From Candidatus Competibacteraceae bacterium (GTDB lineage: Bacteria; Pseudomonadota; Gammaproteobacteria; Competibacterales; Competibacteraceae), in the NCBI GenBank assembly GCA_020445045.1, contig JAGRHI010000102.1, positions 1 to 5,171 on the forward strand: 5,171 nt of DNA. Reading direction: 5' to 3'. The position numbers were made by a program, and so were the translations under genes. Positions 1 through 5,171 of this stretch are shown piece after piece (position 1 is the stretch's first letter; each line of letters starts with the position of its first letter). Below the pieces are notes generated by a model. It did no database searches. It was given only the letters and a program-made list of their open reading frames with translations, and was not told the DNA's origin.

Positions 1-724
1 CGAGCATGGCCTCGACCGCGGCCGCCTCCACCCGGCCGCCGCCGAAAGCGATCGCCTGATCCAAAAGGCTCAGGGCATCACGCATGCTGCCGTCGCCGGC
101 GTGGGCGATAAGTTGCACCGCCGCTGGCTCGCGGGGGACGTCCTCGCGCTCCAAAATCTGATCCAGATATCCGGCGATCTGGTGCACCGGCAAGCGCTTG
201 AGGTTGAACTGGAGGCAGCGCGACAGGACCGTGACCGGCAGCTTCCGCGGATCGGTGGTCGCCAGCAGGAACTTCACGGGCGGCGGCGGCTCCTCCAAGG
301 TCTTCAACAATGCGTTGAAGCTGTGCGCGGACAGCATGTGGACCTCATCGATCAGGTACACCTTGAAGCGACCCCGGCCAGGCGCGTACTGCACGTTCTC
401 CAGCAGTTCGCGGGTATCCTCAACCTTGGTGCGGGAGGCGGCATCGACCTCGATCAGGTCCACGAATCTGCCGGCGTCGATTTCCCGACAGGCGGCGCAT
501 TGCCCGCAAGGCGTGGAGGACACACCGAGCTCGCAGTTCAGCGACTTGGCGAAAATCCGGGCGATGGTGGTTTTGCCCACCCCGCGCGTACCGGTGAACA
601 GAAAAGCGTGATGCAGCCGCTGCCGATCGAGCGCGTTAGTCAACGCACGGACCACATGCTCCTGGCCGATCAATTCGTGAAAGGTGCGGGGGCGCCATTT
701 GCGGGCCAGAACCTGATAGCTCAT
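1..724 (-). CDS. dnaX: DNA polymerase III subunit gamma/tau, N-terminal part (runs off the left edge)
   Basis: This is the AAA+ ATPase of the clamp loader, which opens the beta sliding clamp and loads it on primed DNA at the replication fork. The first 241 codons are present and the rest lies beyond the window. The protein starts MSYQVLARKWRPRTF, the family's standard N-terminus. Visible motifs are the Walker A loop GTRGVGKTT (residues 45-53), a zinc module with Cys64, Cys73, Cys76 and Cys79 (CGQCAAC), Walker B with Asp126-Glu127 in LIDEVHM, the SRC motif (168-170) carrying the arginine finger, and sensor 2 GSMRDALS with Arg215. The ATG start at 724-722 has a strong ribosome binding site, GGAGGA, six bases upstream. 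No promoter is obvious in the 67 nt after ffs, so cotranscription with ffs is inferred. The region where gamma/tau frameshifting would occur is outside the window. The identification is very secure. Confidence 0.98.
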   Translation of the reverse strand, partial: MSYQVLARKWRPRTFHELIGQEHVVRALTNALDRQRLHHAFLFTGTRGVGKTTIARIFAKSLNCELGVSSTPCGQCAACREIDAGRFVDLIEVDAASRTKVEDTRELLENVQYAPGRGRFKVYLIDEVHMLSAHSFNALLKTLEEPPPPVKFLLATTDPRKLPVTVLSRCLQFNLKRLPVHQIAGYLDQILEREDVPREPAAVQLIAHAGDGSMRDALSLLDQAIAFGGGRVEAAAVEAML

Positions 725-729
725 GAGGC

Positions 730-735
730 TCCTCC
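730..735 (-). promoter_or_regulatory. Ribosome binding site of dnaX
   Basis: On the minus strand GGAGGA stands six bases before the ATG at 724-722. It is a near-perfect Shine-Dalgarno match and fixes the dnaX start, which also gives the family's expected MSYQ N-terminus. Confidence 0.85.
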
Positions 736-791
736 AATGGCGACAAAAGCGGTGAGCCTACCGTCATCCTTGACCCACGCATCTTGAGAGT

Positions 792-907
792 GGGTGGCGG
801 CCCCTATCAGCCACACCCCGGCGCCCGAGGCCACTGCTGCCGCTGCTCCCTTCCGGGCCTGACGGGGTTCACAGTTTGTCGTCGCGGAGGGACCGATACG
901 GGCCACC
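792..907 (-). ncRNA. ffs: 4.5S RNA, the small bacterial signal recognition particle RNA
   Basis: This RNA pairs with the protein Ffh to form the SRP, which brings ribosomes making membrane proteins to the receptor FtsY. The diagnostic helix-8 core is read on the minus strand: GTCAGGCCCGGAAGG followed by GAGCAGC. It holds the GGAA tetraloop (854-851) and the asymmetric-loop AGCAGC that Ffh recognises. The ends close the rod: 5' GGTGGCCC (907-900) pairs with GGGCC-GCCACC near the 3' end, and the last bases CACCC resemble the E. coli 3' end. The length of about 116 nt is right for the small SRP RNA type, which lacks the Alu domain. Ends are placed from the terminal pairing and may be off by a few bases. 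It lies 29 nt after tRNA-Ser and 67 nt before dnaX, an arrangement known in Pseudomonas. Confidence 0.95.
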
Positions 908-936
908 ATTGCAACCAGAGTGGGAGTGGATCGATC

Positions 937-1026
937 TGGCGGAGAGAGAGGGATTCGAACCCTCGTTAGAGTTACCCCTAAACAGCATTTCCAGTGCTGC
1001 GCCTTCGACCGCTCGGCCATCTCTCC
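937..1026 (-). tRNA. tRNA-Ser (anticodon GGA)
   Basis: This class II tRNA of 90 nt reads the serine codons UCC and UCU. The acceptor stem GGAGAGA pairs with TCTCTCC, followed by discriminator G and a genome-encoded CCA (939-937). The D arm contains GGCCGAGCGGTCGAAGGC. The anticodon stem CAGCA/TGCTG holds loop CTGGAAA with anticodon GGA at 992-990. The long variable arm typical of tRNA-Ser is TTAGGG, a GTAA tetraloop, then CTCTAA (981-966). The T arm is GAGGG-TTCGAAT-CCCTC. All stems pair, so the gene looks intact. A sigma70-like promoter lies upstream, and ffs follows after 29 nt, so the two RNAs are probably cut from one transcript. Confidence 0.98.
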
Positions 1027-1030
1027 AAAA

Positions 1031-1058
1031 CCTTGCCGGGTTTCTTACCACGGCAAGG
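1031..1058 (-). terminator. Hairpin between pnp and tRNA-Ser; candidate weak terminator of the pnp operon
   Basis: On the minus strand CCTTGCCG (1058-1051) is the exact inverted repeat of CGGCAAGG (1038-1031). Two more G-C pairs can form inside after one bulged T, leaving a 7-nt loop. Four T residues (1030-1027) follow and run straight into the 5' end of the tRNA. It sits 61 nt after the pnp stop codon, so it may end the pnp operon transcript. The T tract is short, so termination is likely partial. It also lies downstream of the putative tRNA promoter, so it could instead be the leader structure removed when RNase P cuts the tRNA 5' end. The hairpin is seen; the role is inference. Confidence 0.5.
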
Positions 1059-1064
1059 CGGGGA

Positions 1065-1094
1065 AATATACTCGAAGCAACCGCGCCAAGGCAA
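1065..1094 (-). promoter_or_regulatory. Putative sigma70 promoter of tRNA-Ser / ffs / dnaX
   Basis: On the minus strand a TTGCCT box (1094-1089) is followed after 18 nt by TATATT (1070-1065), which matches the -10 consensus at five of six bases. The -35 box matches at four of six. The bases after the -10 box, TCCCCGCC, form a GC-rich discriminator of the kind seen at stringently controlled stable-RNA promoters. Transcription would start near 1058, about 30 nt before the mature tRNA end. No comparable promoter is visible in the 29 nt between the tRNA and ffs. Confidence 0.55.
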
Positions 1095-1119
1095 GAAACC
1101 ATGGCGGCGGCAACCAATT

Positions 1120-3201
1120 TCAGTCCAGCCCTTTCATGCTCAGACGCACGCGACCCTGCTTGTCGATCTCCAGCACCCGAACCTTGACCACATCGCCAAC
1201 CGCGAGTTTGTCGCTCACGCTCTGCACGCGCTCCTCGCAGATCTGGGAAATATGCACCATCCCATCGCGGCCGGGCAGAATAGCCACGAATGCGCCGAAA
1301 TCCATGATCCGCACCACCTTGCCCTCGTAGATCTGCCCGACTTCCACATCGGCGGTGATCTGTTCGATGCGGCGGCGGGCTTCGTCGCCGGCCGCCTTGT
1401 CCACGGCGGCGATCTTCACCACGCCATCGTCGGTGATGTCGATGGTGGCACCGGTTTCCTCGGTGATGGAACGAATGGTGACGCCACCCTTGCCGATCAC
1501 ATCGCGGATCTTCTCCGGATTGATGCGCAGAGTGGTGTAGCGCGGCGCGTACTCGGACAATTCCAGCTTCGGCGCGTCGATGACCGCGCCCATCTTGTCG
1601 AGGATGTGCAAACGCCCTTCGCGGGCCTGGGCCAGCGCCTGCTCCATGATCTCGCGGGTGATGCCGTCGATCTTGATATCCATCTGTAGGGCGGTCACCC
1701 CGGTGGCGGTACCGGCCACCTTGAAGTCCATATCGCCCAGATGATCCTCATCGCCGATGATGTCGGTCAGCACCGCGAAACGGTCCTGCTCCTTGATCAG
1801 GCCCATGGCGATGCCCGCCACCGGCGCCTTGATCGATACGCCCGCGTCCATCAGCGACAAACTGGCGCCGCAGACCGAGGCCATCGAACTGGAACCATTG
1901 GACTCGGTGATTTCCGACACGATCCGCACGGTGTAAGGAAAATCCTCCGGTTTGGGCATCACCGCCTGTACGCCGCGCTTGGCCAAGCGGCCGTGCCCGA
2001 TCTCCCGACGCTTGGGACTACCGATCTGGCCGATCTCGCCCACCGAGTACGGCGGGAAGTTGTAGTGCAACAGGAACGGCTGGCGGTATTCACCCTCAAG
2101 GGCATCGATGATCTGAGCATCGCGATCGGTGCCGAGCGTGGTCACCACCAACGCCTGGGTTTCGCCGCGAGTGAACAGCGCTGAACCGTGGGCGCGTGGC
2201 AGTACGCCAACCCGGATGGAAATCGGCCGCACCGTCCGAGTGTCACGGCCGTCGATACGCGGCTGGCCGGACAGGATGCGCCCGCGCACGATCGCGCTTT
2301 CCAACGTCGAGTAGGCGCCGTCGATCGCCTGCGCGGTCCAGCGCTCCGGTTCCTGGGCCGTCAGTTGCGTGAGCAATTGATCGTGGATTTCATGCACTCG
2401 CTGCTGGCGGGTCAGCTTTTCGGGAATCCGATAGGCTTCGGCCAGCGCGGTTTCGGCGATGGCGCGCACTGCGTCCGCCAGCGCCGCGTCGTCGGCCGGC
2501 GGCTGCCAGTTCCACGATTGCGCGCCGGCTTCCGCCGCCAATTCGTTGATGGCGCGAATGGCGGCCTGCATCTGCTCGTGACCGAACATGACCGCGCCGA
2601 GCATGACCGCCTCGGATAATTCGTTGGCCTCGGACTCCACCATCAGCACCGCCCGCTCGGTCCCGGCCACCACCAAATCCAACTGTGAGTCCTTCAACTC
2701 GCGGCGGGTTGGATTGAGCAGATATTGGCCTTCGCGGTAACCGACCCGGGCCGCGCCGATCGGTCCCTGGAACGGCGCGCCGGACAGCGCCACCGCCGCT
2801 GACGCGCCAAGCAGCGCCGGGATTTCCGGATCCACCTGGTTGTTCAACGACATCACGGTGGCAACGATTTGTACTTCGTTGGTGAATCCCTCCGGAAACA
2901 GCGGGCGCAGTGGCCGGTCGATCAGTCGGGCAGTCAGGATTTCGCTCTCGGAAGGACGGCCCTCGCGGCGGAAAAACCCGCCGGGAATGCGACCCGCCGC
3001 GTAGCTACGCTCCTGGTAGTCCACCCGCAGCGGCAGAAAATCCCGGTCTTCCTTGGTTTTCCGGTCGGCGACCACGGTCACCAGCACCACGGTATCGGCC
3101 ATGTTGACCACCACCGCGCCGCTGGCTTGCCGGGCGATTTCGCCGGTCTCCAGCGTCACCGCGTGCTGGCCGTACTGAAATGTCTTTTTGATGGGCGTCA
3201 C
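1120..3201 (-). CDS. pnp: Polyribonucleotide nucleotidyltransferase (PNPase)
   Basis: A cytoplasmic trimeric 3'-5' exoribonuclease, PNPase uses phosphate to release nucleoside diphosphates and works in mRNA decay and RNA quality control. The 693 residues show the whole family layout: first RNase PH domain (about 1-215) with FFRREGRPSE at 76-85, a helical domain (about 235-305), the second, catalytic RNase PH domain (about 310-545), a KH domain with GKGG at 570-573, and an S1 domain from about 621. Catalytic residues fall on the E. coli numbers: Arg398-Arg399, His403, Ser438-Ser439, Asp486, Asp492 and Lys494. The start is GTG (3201-3199) with AGGA seven bases upstream; an in-frame TAG four codons before it rules out a longer form. 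The protein ends directly after S1 (MKGLD) and lacks the roughly 18-residue tail of the 711-residue E. coli enzyme. It lies only 37 nt after rpsO, which suggests one mRNA. Confidence 0.98.
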   Translation of the reverse strand: MTPIKKTFQYGQHAVTLETGEIARQASGAVVVNMADTVVLVTVVADRKTKEDRDFLPLRVDYQERSYAAGRIPGGFFRREGRPSESEILTARLIDRPLRPLFPEGFTNEVQIVATVMSLNNQVDPEIPALLGASAAVALSGAPFQGPIGAARVGYREGQYLLNPTRRELKDSQLDLVVAGTERAVLMVESEANELSEAVMLGAVMFGHEQMQAAIRAINELAAEAGAQSWNWQPPADDAALADAVRAIAETALAEAYRIPEKLTRQQRVHEIHDQLLTQLTAQEPERWTAQAIDGAYSTLESAIVRGRILSGQPRIDGRDTRTVRPISIRVGVLPRAHGSALFTRGETQALVVTTLGTDRDAQIIDALEGEYRQPFLLHYNFPPYSVGEIGQIGSPKRREIGHGRLAKRGVQAVMPKPEDFPYTVRIVSEITESNGSSSMASVCGASLSLMDAGVSIKAPVAGIAMGLIKEQDRFAVLTDIIGDEDHLGDMDFKVAGTATGVTALQMDIKIDGITREIMEQALAQAREGRLHILDKMGAVIDAPKLELSEYAPRYTTLRINPEKIRDVIGKGGVTIRSITEETGATIDITDDGVVKIAAVDKAAGDEARRRIEQITADVEVGQIYEGKVVRIMDFGAFVAILPGRDGMVHISQICEERVQSVSDKLAVGDVVKVRVLEIDKQGRVRLSMKGLD

Positions 3202-3208
3202 GAAAGCG

Positions 3209-3212
3209 TCCT
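3209..3212 (-). promoter_or_regulatory. Ribosome binding site of pnp, deciding the GTG start
   Basis: AGGA on the minus strand lies seven bases before GTG at 3201-3199. The in-frame TAG overlapping this site (3213-3211) excludes any upstream start, so the unusual GTG codon is well supported. Confidence 0.7.
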
Positions 3213-3238
3213 ATGCAACAAAAGATCGATGGGAAACC

Positions 3239-3508
3239 TCAGCGGCGCAAGCCAAGGCGGCTAATCAGATTCTGATAGCACTGCAGATCCTTCTTTTTCA
3301 GGTAATCCAGCAGCTTGCGGCGCTGGTTGACCATTTTCAGCAATCCACGGCGGGAGTGATGGTCCTTCTTATGATCGCTGAAATGCGATTGCAGGCCGTT
3401 GATACGGGCGGTCAGCAGCGCAACCTGCACCTCCGGAGAGCCCGTATCGACAGGGCCGCGCTGAAAATCCCGCACGACCTGAGTCTTTTGTTCGATGTTG
3501 AGCGGCAT
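3239..3508 (-). CDS. rpsO: 30S ribosomal protein S15
   Basis: S15 is a primary binding protein of the 16S rRNA central domain: it holds the three-way junction of helices 20-22 and helps form inter-subunit bridge B4. From the ATG at 3508 the product has 89 residues, the family's normal length. Characteristic stretches are DTGSPEVQVALLTARI (21-36), the RNA-binding segment HKKDHHSRRGLL (46-57), which includes Asp49 and Ser52, and the ending RLGLRR. A TTG fifteen bases upstream is in frame but overlaps the ribosome binding site GGAG (3521-3518), so it is not the start. The gene sits between truB (90 nt) and pnp (37 nt), the conserved place. A hairpin just upstream suggests translational self-control, as S15 does in several bacteria by different leader structures. 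Confidence 0.98.
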   Translation of the reverse strand: MPLNIEQKTQVVRDFQRGPVDTGSPEVQVALLTARINGLQSHFSDHKKDHHSRRGLLKMVNQRRKLLDYLKKKDLQCYQNLISRLGLRR

Positions 3509-3517
3509 AAGGTCAAA

Positions 3518-3521
3518 CTCC
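3518..3521 (-). promoter_or_regulatory. Ribosome binding site of rpsO
   Basis: GGAG on the minus strand lies nine bases before the ATG at 3508-3506. It directly abuts the leader hairpin on its upstream side, so folding of the leader or protein binding could affect access of the ribosome. Confidence 0.7.
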
Positions 3522-3544
3522 AATTCGGATTCGATCCGTCAATT
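3522..3544 (-). promoter_or_regulatory. Leader hairpin next to the rpsO ribosome binding site, candidate S15 autoregulatory element
   Basis: On the minus strand the order is AATT, a GA bulge, CGGAT, a CGA triloop, ATCCG, AATT. This makes nine base pairs interrupted by one two-base bulge. The last base of the hairpin touches the GGAG of the rpsO ribosome binding site. S15 is known to repress its own mRNA through leader structures that differ between bacterial groups; that this hairpin does so here is inference. It does not resemble a terminator, because no T run follows. Confidence 0.45.
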
Positions 3545-3545
3545 C

Positions 3546-3575
3546 AATAAAGCGAGGAATGTTAGCCTCATTCAA
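3546..3575 (-). promoter_or_regulatory. Possible weak promoter for rpsO-pnp
   Basis: On the minus strand TTGAAT (3575-3570) and TTTATT (3551-3546) are 18 nt apart. Each matches the sigma70 consensus at four of six bases. It lies in the only notably AT-rich patch between truB and rpsO, and transcription would start at about the leader hairpin. E. coli has an rpsO promoter at the same place in the operon. The match is weak and could be chance. Confidence 0.3.
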
Positions 3576-3598
3576 GGTCGGGCAACAAGTCAACCTTG

Positions 3599-4519
3599 TC
3601 ACGAAACCTCACGGGCCAGCAAGCGGCGTGGCGCGACCCGGCCATCGTCGAGGATTTCGCCGATGCCGAAAAAGCGCTGTTCATCCTGGTATAAACGTAC
3701 CCAGCCTTGGGAAGGCGCGCGTGGCGCCAGCACCGGCTGGCCCTGTCGCAAGTAAAAGGCGGCGTCTCCCCCCACCCGCACCGCCGGCCACTGCGTCACC
3801 GCGCTGTCCGGAGGCAGCAGCTTCGTATCCAACACCGCCAGCCCTTGCTCGGCCCACTCGCGCAAGGACTCCAATGTCACCATCCTCGTGGCATCGTAGG
3901 GTTCCACCACGGTGCGTCGCAGCGCCGCGACGTGCGCGCCACAACCCAGCATCTCGCCCAGGTCGGTGGCCAAGGTCCGCACATAAGTGCCCTTGGAACA
4001 ACGCAACTCGCACTCGAACTCCTCGTCCTCCAGACGCAGCAGGCGCAGCTCGCGGACGGTCACCTCGCGCGCCGCGCGTTCGATTTCGACCCCTTTGCGC
4101 GCCAGTTTGTACAACGGCTGACCGTTATGCTTCAGCGCGGAGTACATCGGCGGAATCTGCTGGATCGTGCCCACGAACCGCCGCAGCGCCGCCTCCATCG
4201 ATTCCCGGCTCAGCGGTCCCACTGGACGAACGGCCACCACTTCGCCTTCGGCATCGCCGGTCGCGGTGGTCACGCCCAGCCGGCAAGTAAACCGGTAACC
4301 CTTGTCGGCGTTCAACAAAAATCCGGATAGCTTGGTGGCCTCGCCCAGACAAATCGGCAACAGGCCGCTGGCCAGTGGATCAAGGCTGCCGGTATGCCCG
4401 GCCTTGGCGGCCTGATACAAGCGCTTGACCGCCTGCAGCGCCGCGTTCGAAGTCCAGCCGACCGGCTTGTCCAGCAGCAGCACGCCGCTCACCGGGCGGC
4501 GCGGGCGACGCTCGGTCAC
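3599..4519 (-). CDS. truB: tRNA pseudouridine(55) synthase
   Basis: TruB turns U55 in the T loop of elongator tRNAs into pseudouridine and also helps tRNAs fold. The 306 residues (E. coli 314) contain the catalytic motif GHTGSLDPLASG with Asp47 as nucleophile, the segment KGYRF with Tyr75 that stacks in the active site, MYSALKHNGQPLYKLARKG (125-143), and CSKGTYVRTLATDLG (174-188) with Arg181. A C-terminal PUA-like domain covers about 245-306. The start is GTG (4519-4517), seven bases after a strong GGAGG inside the end of rbfA. The first four bases, GTGA, overlap the rbfA stop, so translation of the two genes is probably coupled. It is followed by 90 nt of leader sequence before rpsO. The family assignment is secure. 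Confidence 0.97.
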   Translation of the reverse strand: MTERRPRRPVSGVLLLDKPVGWTSNAALQAVKRLYQAAKAGHTGSLDPLASGLLPICLGEATKLSGFLLNADKGYRFTCRLGVTTATGDAEGEVVAVRPVGPLSRESMEAALRRFVGTIQQIPPMYSALKHNGQPLYKLARKGVEIERAAREVTVRELRLLRLEDEEFECELRCSKGTYVRTLATDLGEMLGCGAHVAALRRTVVEPYDATRMVTLESLREWAEQGLAVLDTKLLPPDSAVTQWPAVRVGGDAAFYLRQGQPVLAPRAPSQGWVRLYQDEQRFFGIGEILDDGRVAPRRLLAREVS

Positions 4520-4920
4520 ATCGGATCCTCCGCGTCGTCCGCCGCCGGCTCGTCGCGGTGGTGGACGGCGTCGGCGGCCACCGCGGCATCGATCAGCGCC
4601 GACAGCCGGGCGGCGCGCTCCACCACCTCGTCGTAGCGGAATTCCAGCTTTGGCACGATACGGATGTGCATGCGCCGGCCCAATTCGCGACGCAGGAGCG
4701 GCGCGGCGCGGTTGAGTTCGGCAACCTGCTCGGCCCGTTCGGCCGGCTCGCCCATTGAGGTAACGTAAATCCGGGCGTACGCCAAGTCACGGCTGACCTC
4801 GACACTGGTCATCGACACCAGGGTCAGTCGTGGATCGCGCAGTTCGGCGCGAATCAGATCCGCCAGCTCCCGACGGATCTGCTCACCCACCCGACGGGTG
4901 CGGGAGGAGGATTTCATCAT
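4516..4920 (-). CDS. rbfA: 30S ribosome-binding factor A
   Basis: RbfA is a small KH-fold protein that binds immature 30S subunits near the 5' end of 16S rRNA. It is needed for late maturation and growth in the cold. The 134 residues (E. coli 133) include RRVGEQIRRELADLI (9-23), the hallmark DPRLTLVSMTSVEVSRDLAYA (29-49, one conserved block), IYVTSMG (51-57) and RIVPKLEFRYD (87-97). The last 20 residues are acidic, rich in Ala and Asp, and probably disordered. The start is one of two adjacent ATGs (4920 or 4917); the first is better spaced from GGAG at 4934-4931, ten bases upstream. It begins 24 nt after infB and its stop overlaps the truB start, so it is an inner gene of the operon. Its placement beside infB and S15 fits a ribosome-assembly role. 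Confidence 0.97.
   Translation of the reverse strand: MMKSSSRTRRVGEQIRRELADLIRAELRDPRLTLVSMTSVEVSRDLAYARIYVTSMGEPAERAEQVAELNRAAPLLRRELGRRMHIRIVPKLEFRYDEVVERAARLSALIDAAVAADAVHHRDEPAADDAEDPM
4527..4531 (-). promoter_or_regulatory. Ribosome binding site of truB, inside rbfA
   Basis: GGAGG on the minus strand lies seven bases before the truB GTG at 4519-4517, within the last codons of rbfA. It supports the GTG start, which shares GTGA with the rbfA stop. Confidence 0.75.
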
Positions 4921-4944
4921 CGCTCGATCGCTCCGCGGCGCCCG

Positions 4945-5171
4945 CTACAAGGTACGCTCCACCTGCACCCGCTCGAAGACTTCGATATGGTCGCCCTGGC
5001 GGATGTCGTTATAGTTGCGCACGCCCACGCCGCATTCGGTGCCGGCGCGCACTTCGCCGACATCGTCCTTGAAGCGCCGCAACGAATCCAGCGCGCCTTC
5101 GAAAATCACCACGTTATTGCGCAGCACCCGAATCGGATTGTTGCGGCGCACCACCCCATCCACCACCATGC
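4945..5171 (-). CDS. infB: Translation initiation factor IF-2, C-terminal end (5' part outside the window)
   Basis: IF-2 is the GTPase that brings initiator fMet-tRNA to the 30S subunit and promotes joining of the 50S subunit. Only the last 74 residues and the TAG stop (4947-4945) are in the window, preceded by two bases of a further codon. They belong to the C2 domain, which holds the fMet-tRNA acceptor end. Family signatures are GVVRRNNPIRVLR, SLRRFKDDVGEVR, ECGVGVRNYNDIRQGD and the ending IEVFERVQVERTL, all close to E. coli IF-2. The G domain lies outside. The stop is 24 nt before rbfA, consistent with an operon. It is a gene cut by the window, not a pseudogene, as far as can be seen. Confidence 0.96.
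   Translation of the reverse strand, partial: MVVDGVVRRNNPIRVLRNNVVIFEGALDSLRRFKDDVGEVRAGTECGVGVRNYNDIRQGDHIEVFERVQVERTL

Noticed and set aside
745..763. Short hairpin CGGT/ACCG followed by TTTT after a C, as a terminator between ffs and dnaX
   Set aside because: Only four base pairs and a four-base T run; too weak to claim.
908..936. A separate ffs promoter in the spacer after tRNA-Ser
   Set aside because: No acceptable -10 hexamer stands at the right distance from the ffs 5' end.
721..1117. Minus-strand open frames through the tRNA and ffs (721-1020 and 869-1117), and plus-strand frames across the same stretch
   Set aside because: They read through intact tRNA-Ser and SRP RNA genes; the stems and core motifs of both RNAs explain the sequence.
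3509..3523. Upstream TTG start adding five residues to S15
   Set aside because: It overlaps the GGAG ribosome binding site and would make the protein longer than the usual 89 residues.
3573..3598. Inverted repeat CAAGGT/ACCTTG just after truB as a terminator
   Set aside because: Only six base pairs with a 14-nt loop and no T run on the minus strand.
3559..4290. Long plus-strand open frame opposite truB, and similar ones at 101-787, 994-1689, 1741-2184 and 2188-2619
   Set aside because: They lie antisense to clear conserved genes, have low-complexity Arg/Pro/Ala-rich or otherwise unfamiliar products, and are expected by chance in GC-rich coding DNA.
1..5171. Mobile elements, CRISPR arrays, attachment sites in tRNA-Ser, toxin-antitoxin or defence genes
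   Set aside because: No direct repeat arrays, terminal inverted repeats, duplicated tRNA 3' ends or unfamiliar genes were seen; every larger stretch is accounted for by housekeeping genes.

Overview
The window is a block of conserved housekeeping genes, all read from the minus strand. It looks like chromosome of a GC-rich gammaproteobacterium (roughly 60% GC by eye). The reasons are the gene order infB-rbfA-truB-rpsO-pnp, as in Escherichia coli; a PNPase whose active-site residue numbers coincide with those of the E. coli enzyme; a short 4.5S-type SRP RNA; and a tRNA-Ser / ffs / dnaX group like that known from Pseudomonas. No species can be named from the sequence alone.

Layout, following transcription from right to left: the 3' end of infB (5171-4945, cut by the window edge), rbfA (4920-4516), truB (4519-3599, overlapping rbfA by 4 nt), a 90-nt intergenic stretch with a possible weak promoter and a clear hairpin in front of the ribosome binding site, rpsO (3508-3239), a 37-nt gap, and pnp (3201-1120). 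A 93-nt intergenic stretch follows, with a good sigma70-like promoter and a GC-rich hairpin. Then come tRNA-Ser(GGA) (1026-937), the 4.5S SRP RNA gene ffs (907-792), and the first 241 codons of dnaX (724-1), which runs off the left edge.

Functionally, the right part is the translation/RNA-decay operon: initiation factor IF2, the 30S maturation factor RbfA, tRNA pseudouridine-55 synthase, ribosomal protein S15 and polynucleotide phosphorylase. The left part joins a serine tRNA, the RNA of the signal recognition particle and the DNA polymerase III clamp-loader subunit, probably as one processed transcript.

I found no mobile element, CRISPR array, phage gene, toxin-antitoxin pair or unknown protein gene. 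The window does not contain an evident undescribed system. The points worth a second look are small regulatory ones: the hairpin touching the rpsO ribosome binding site, the very short rpsO-pnp gap that leaves no room for the E. coli-type RNase III leader, and the hairpin between the tRNA promoter and the tRNA.
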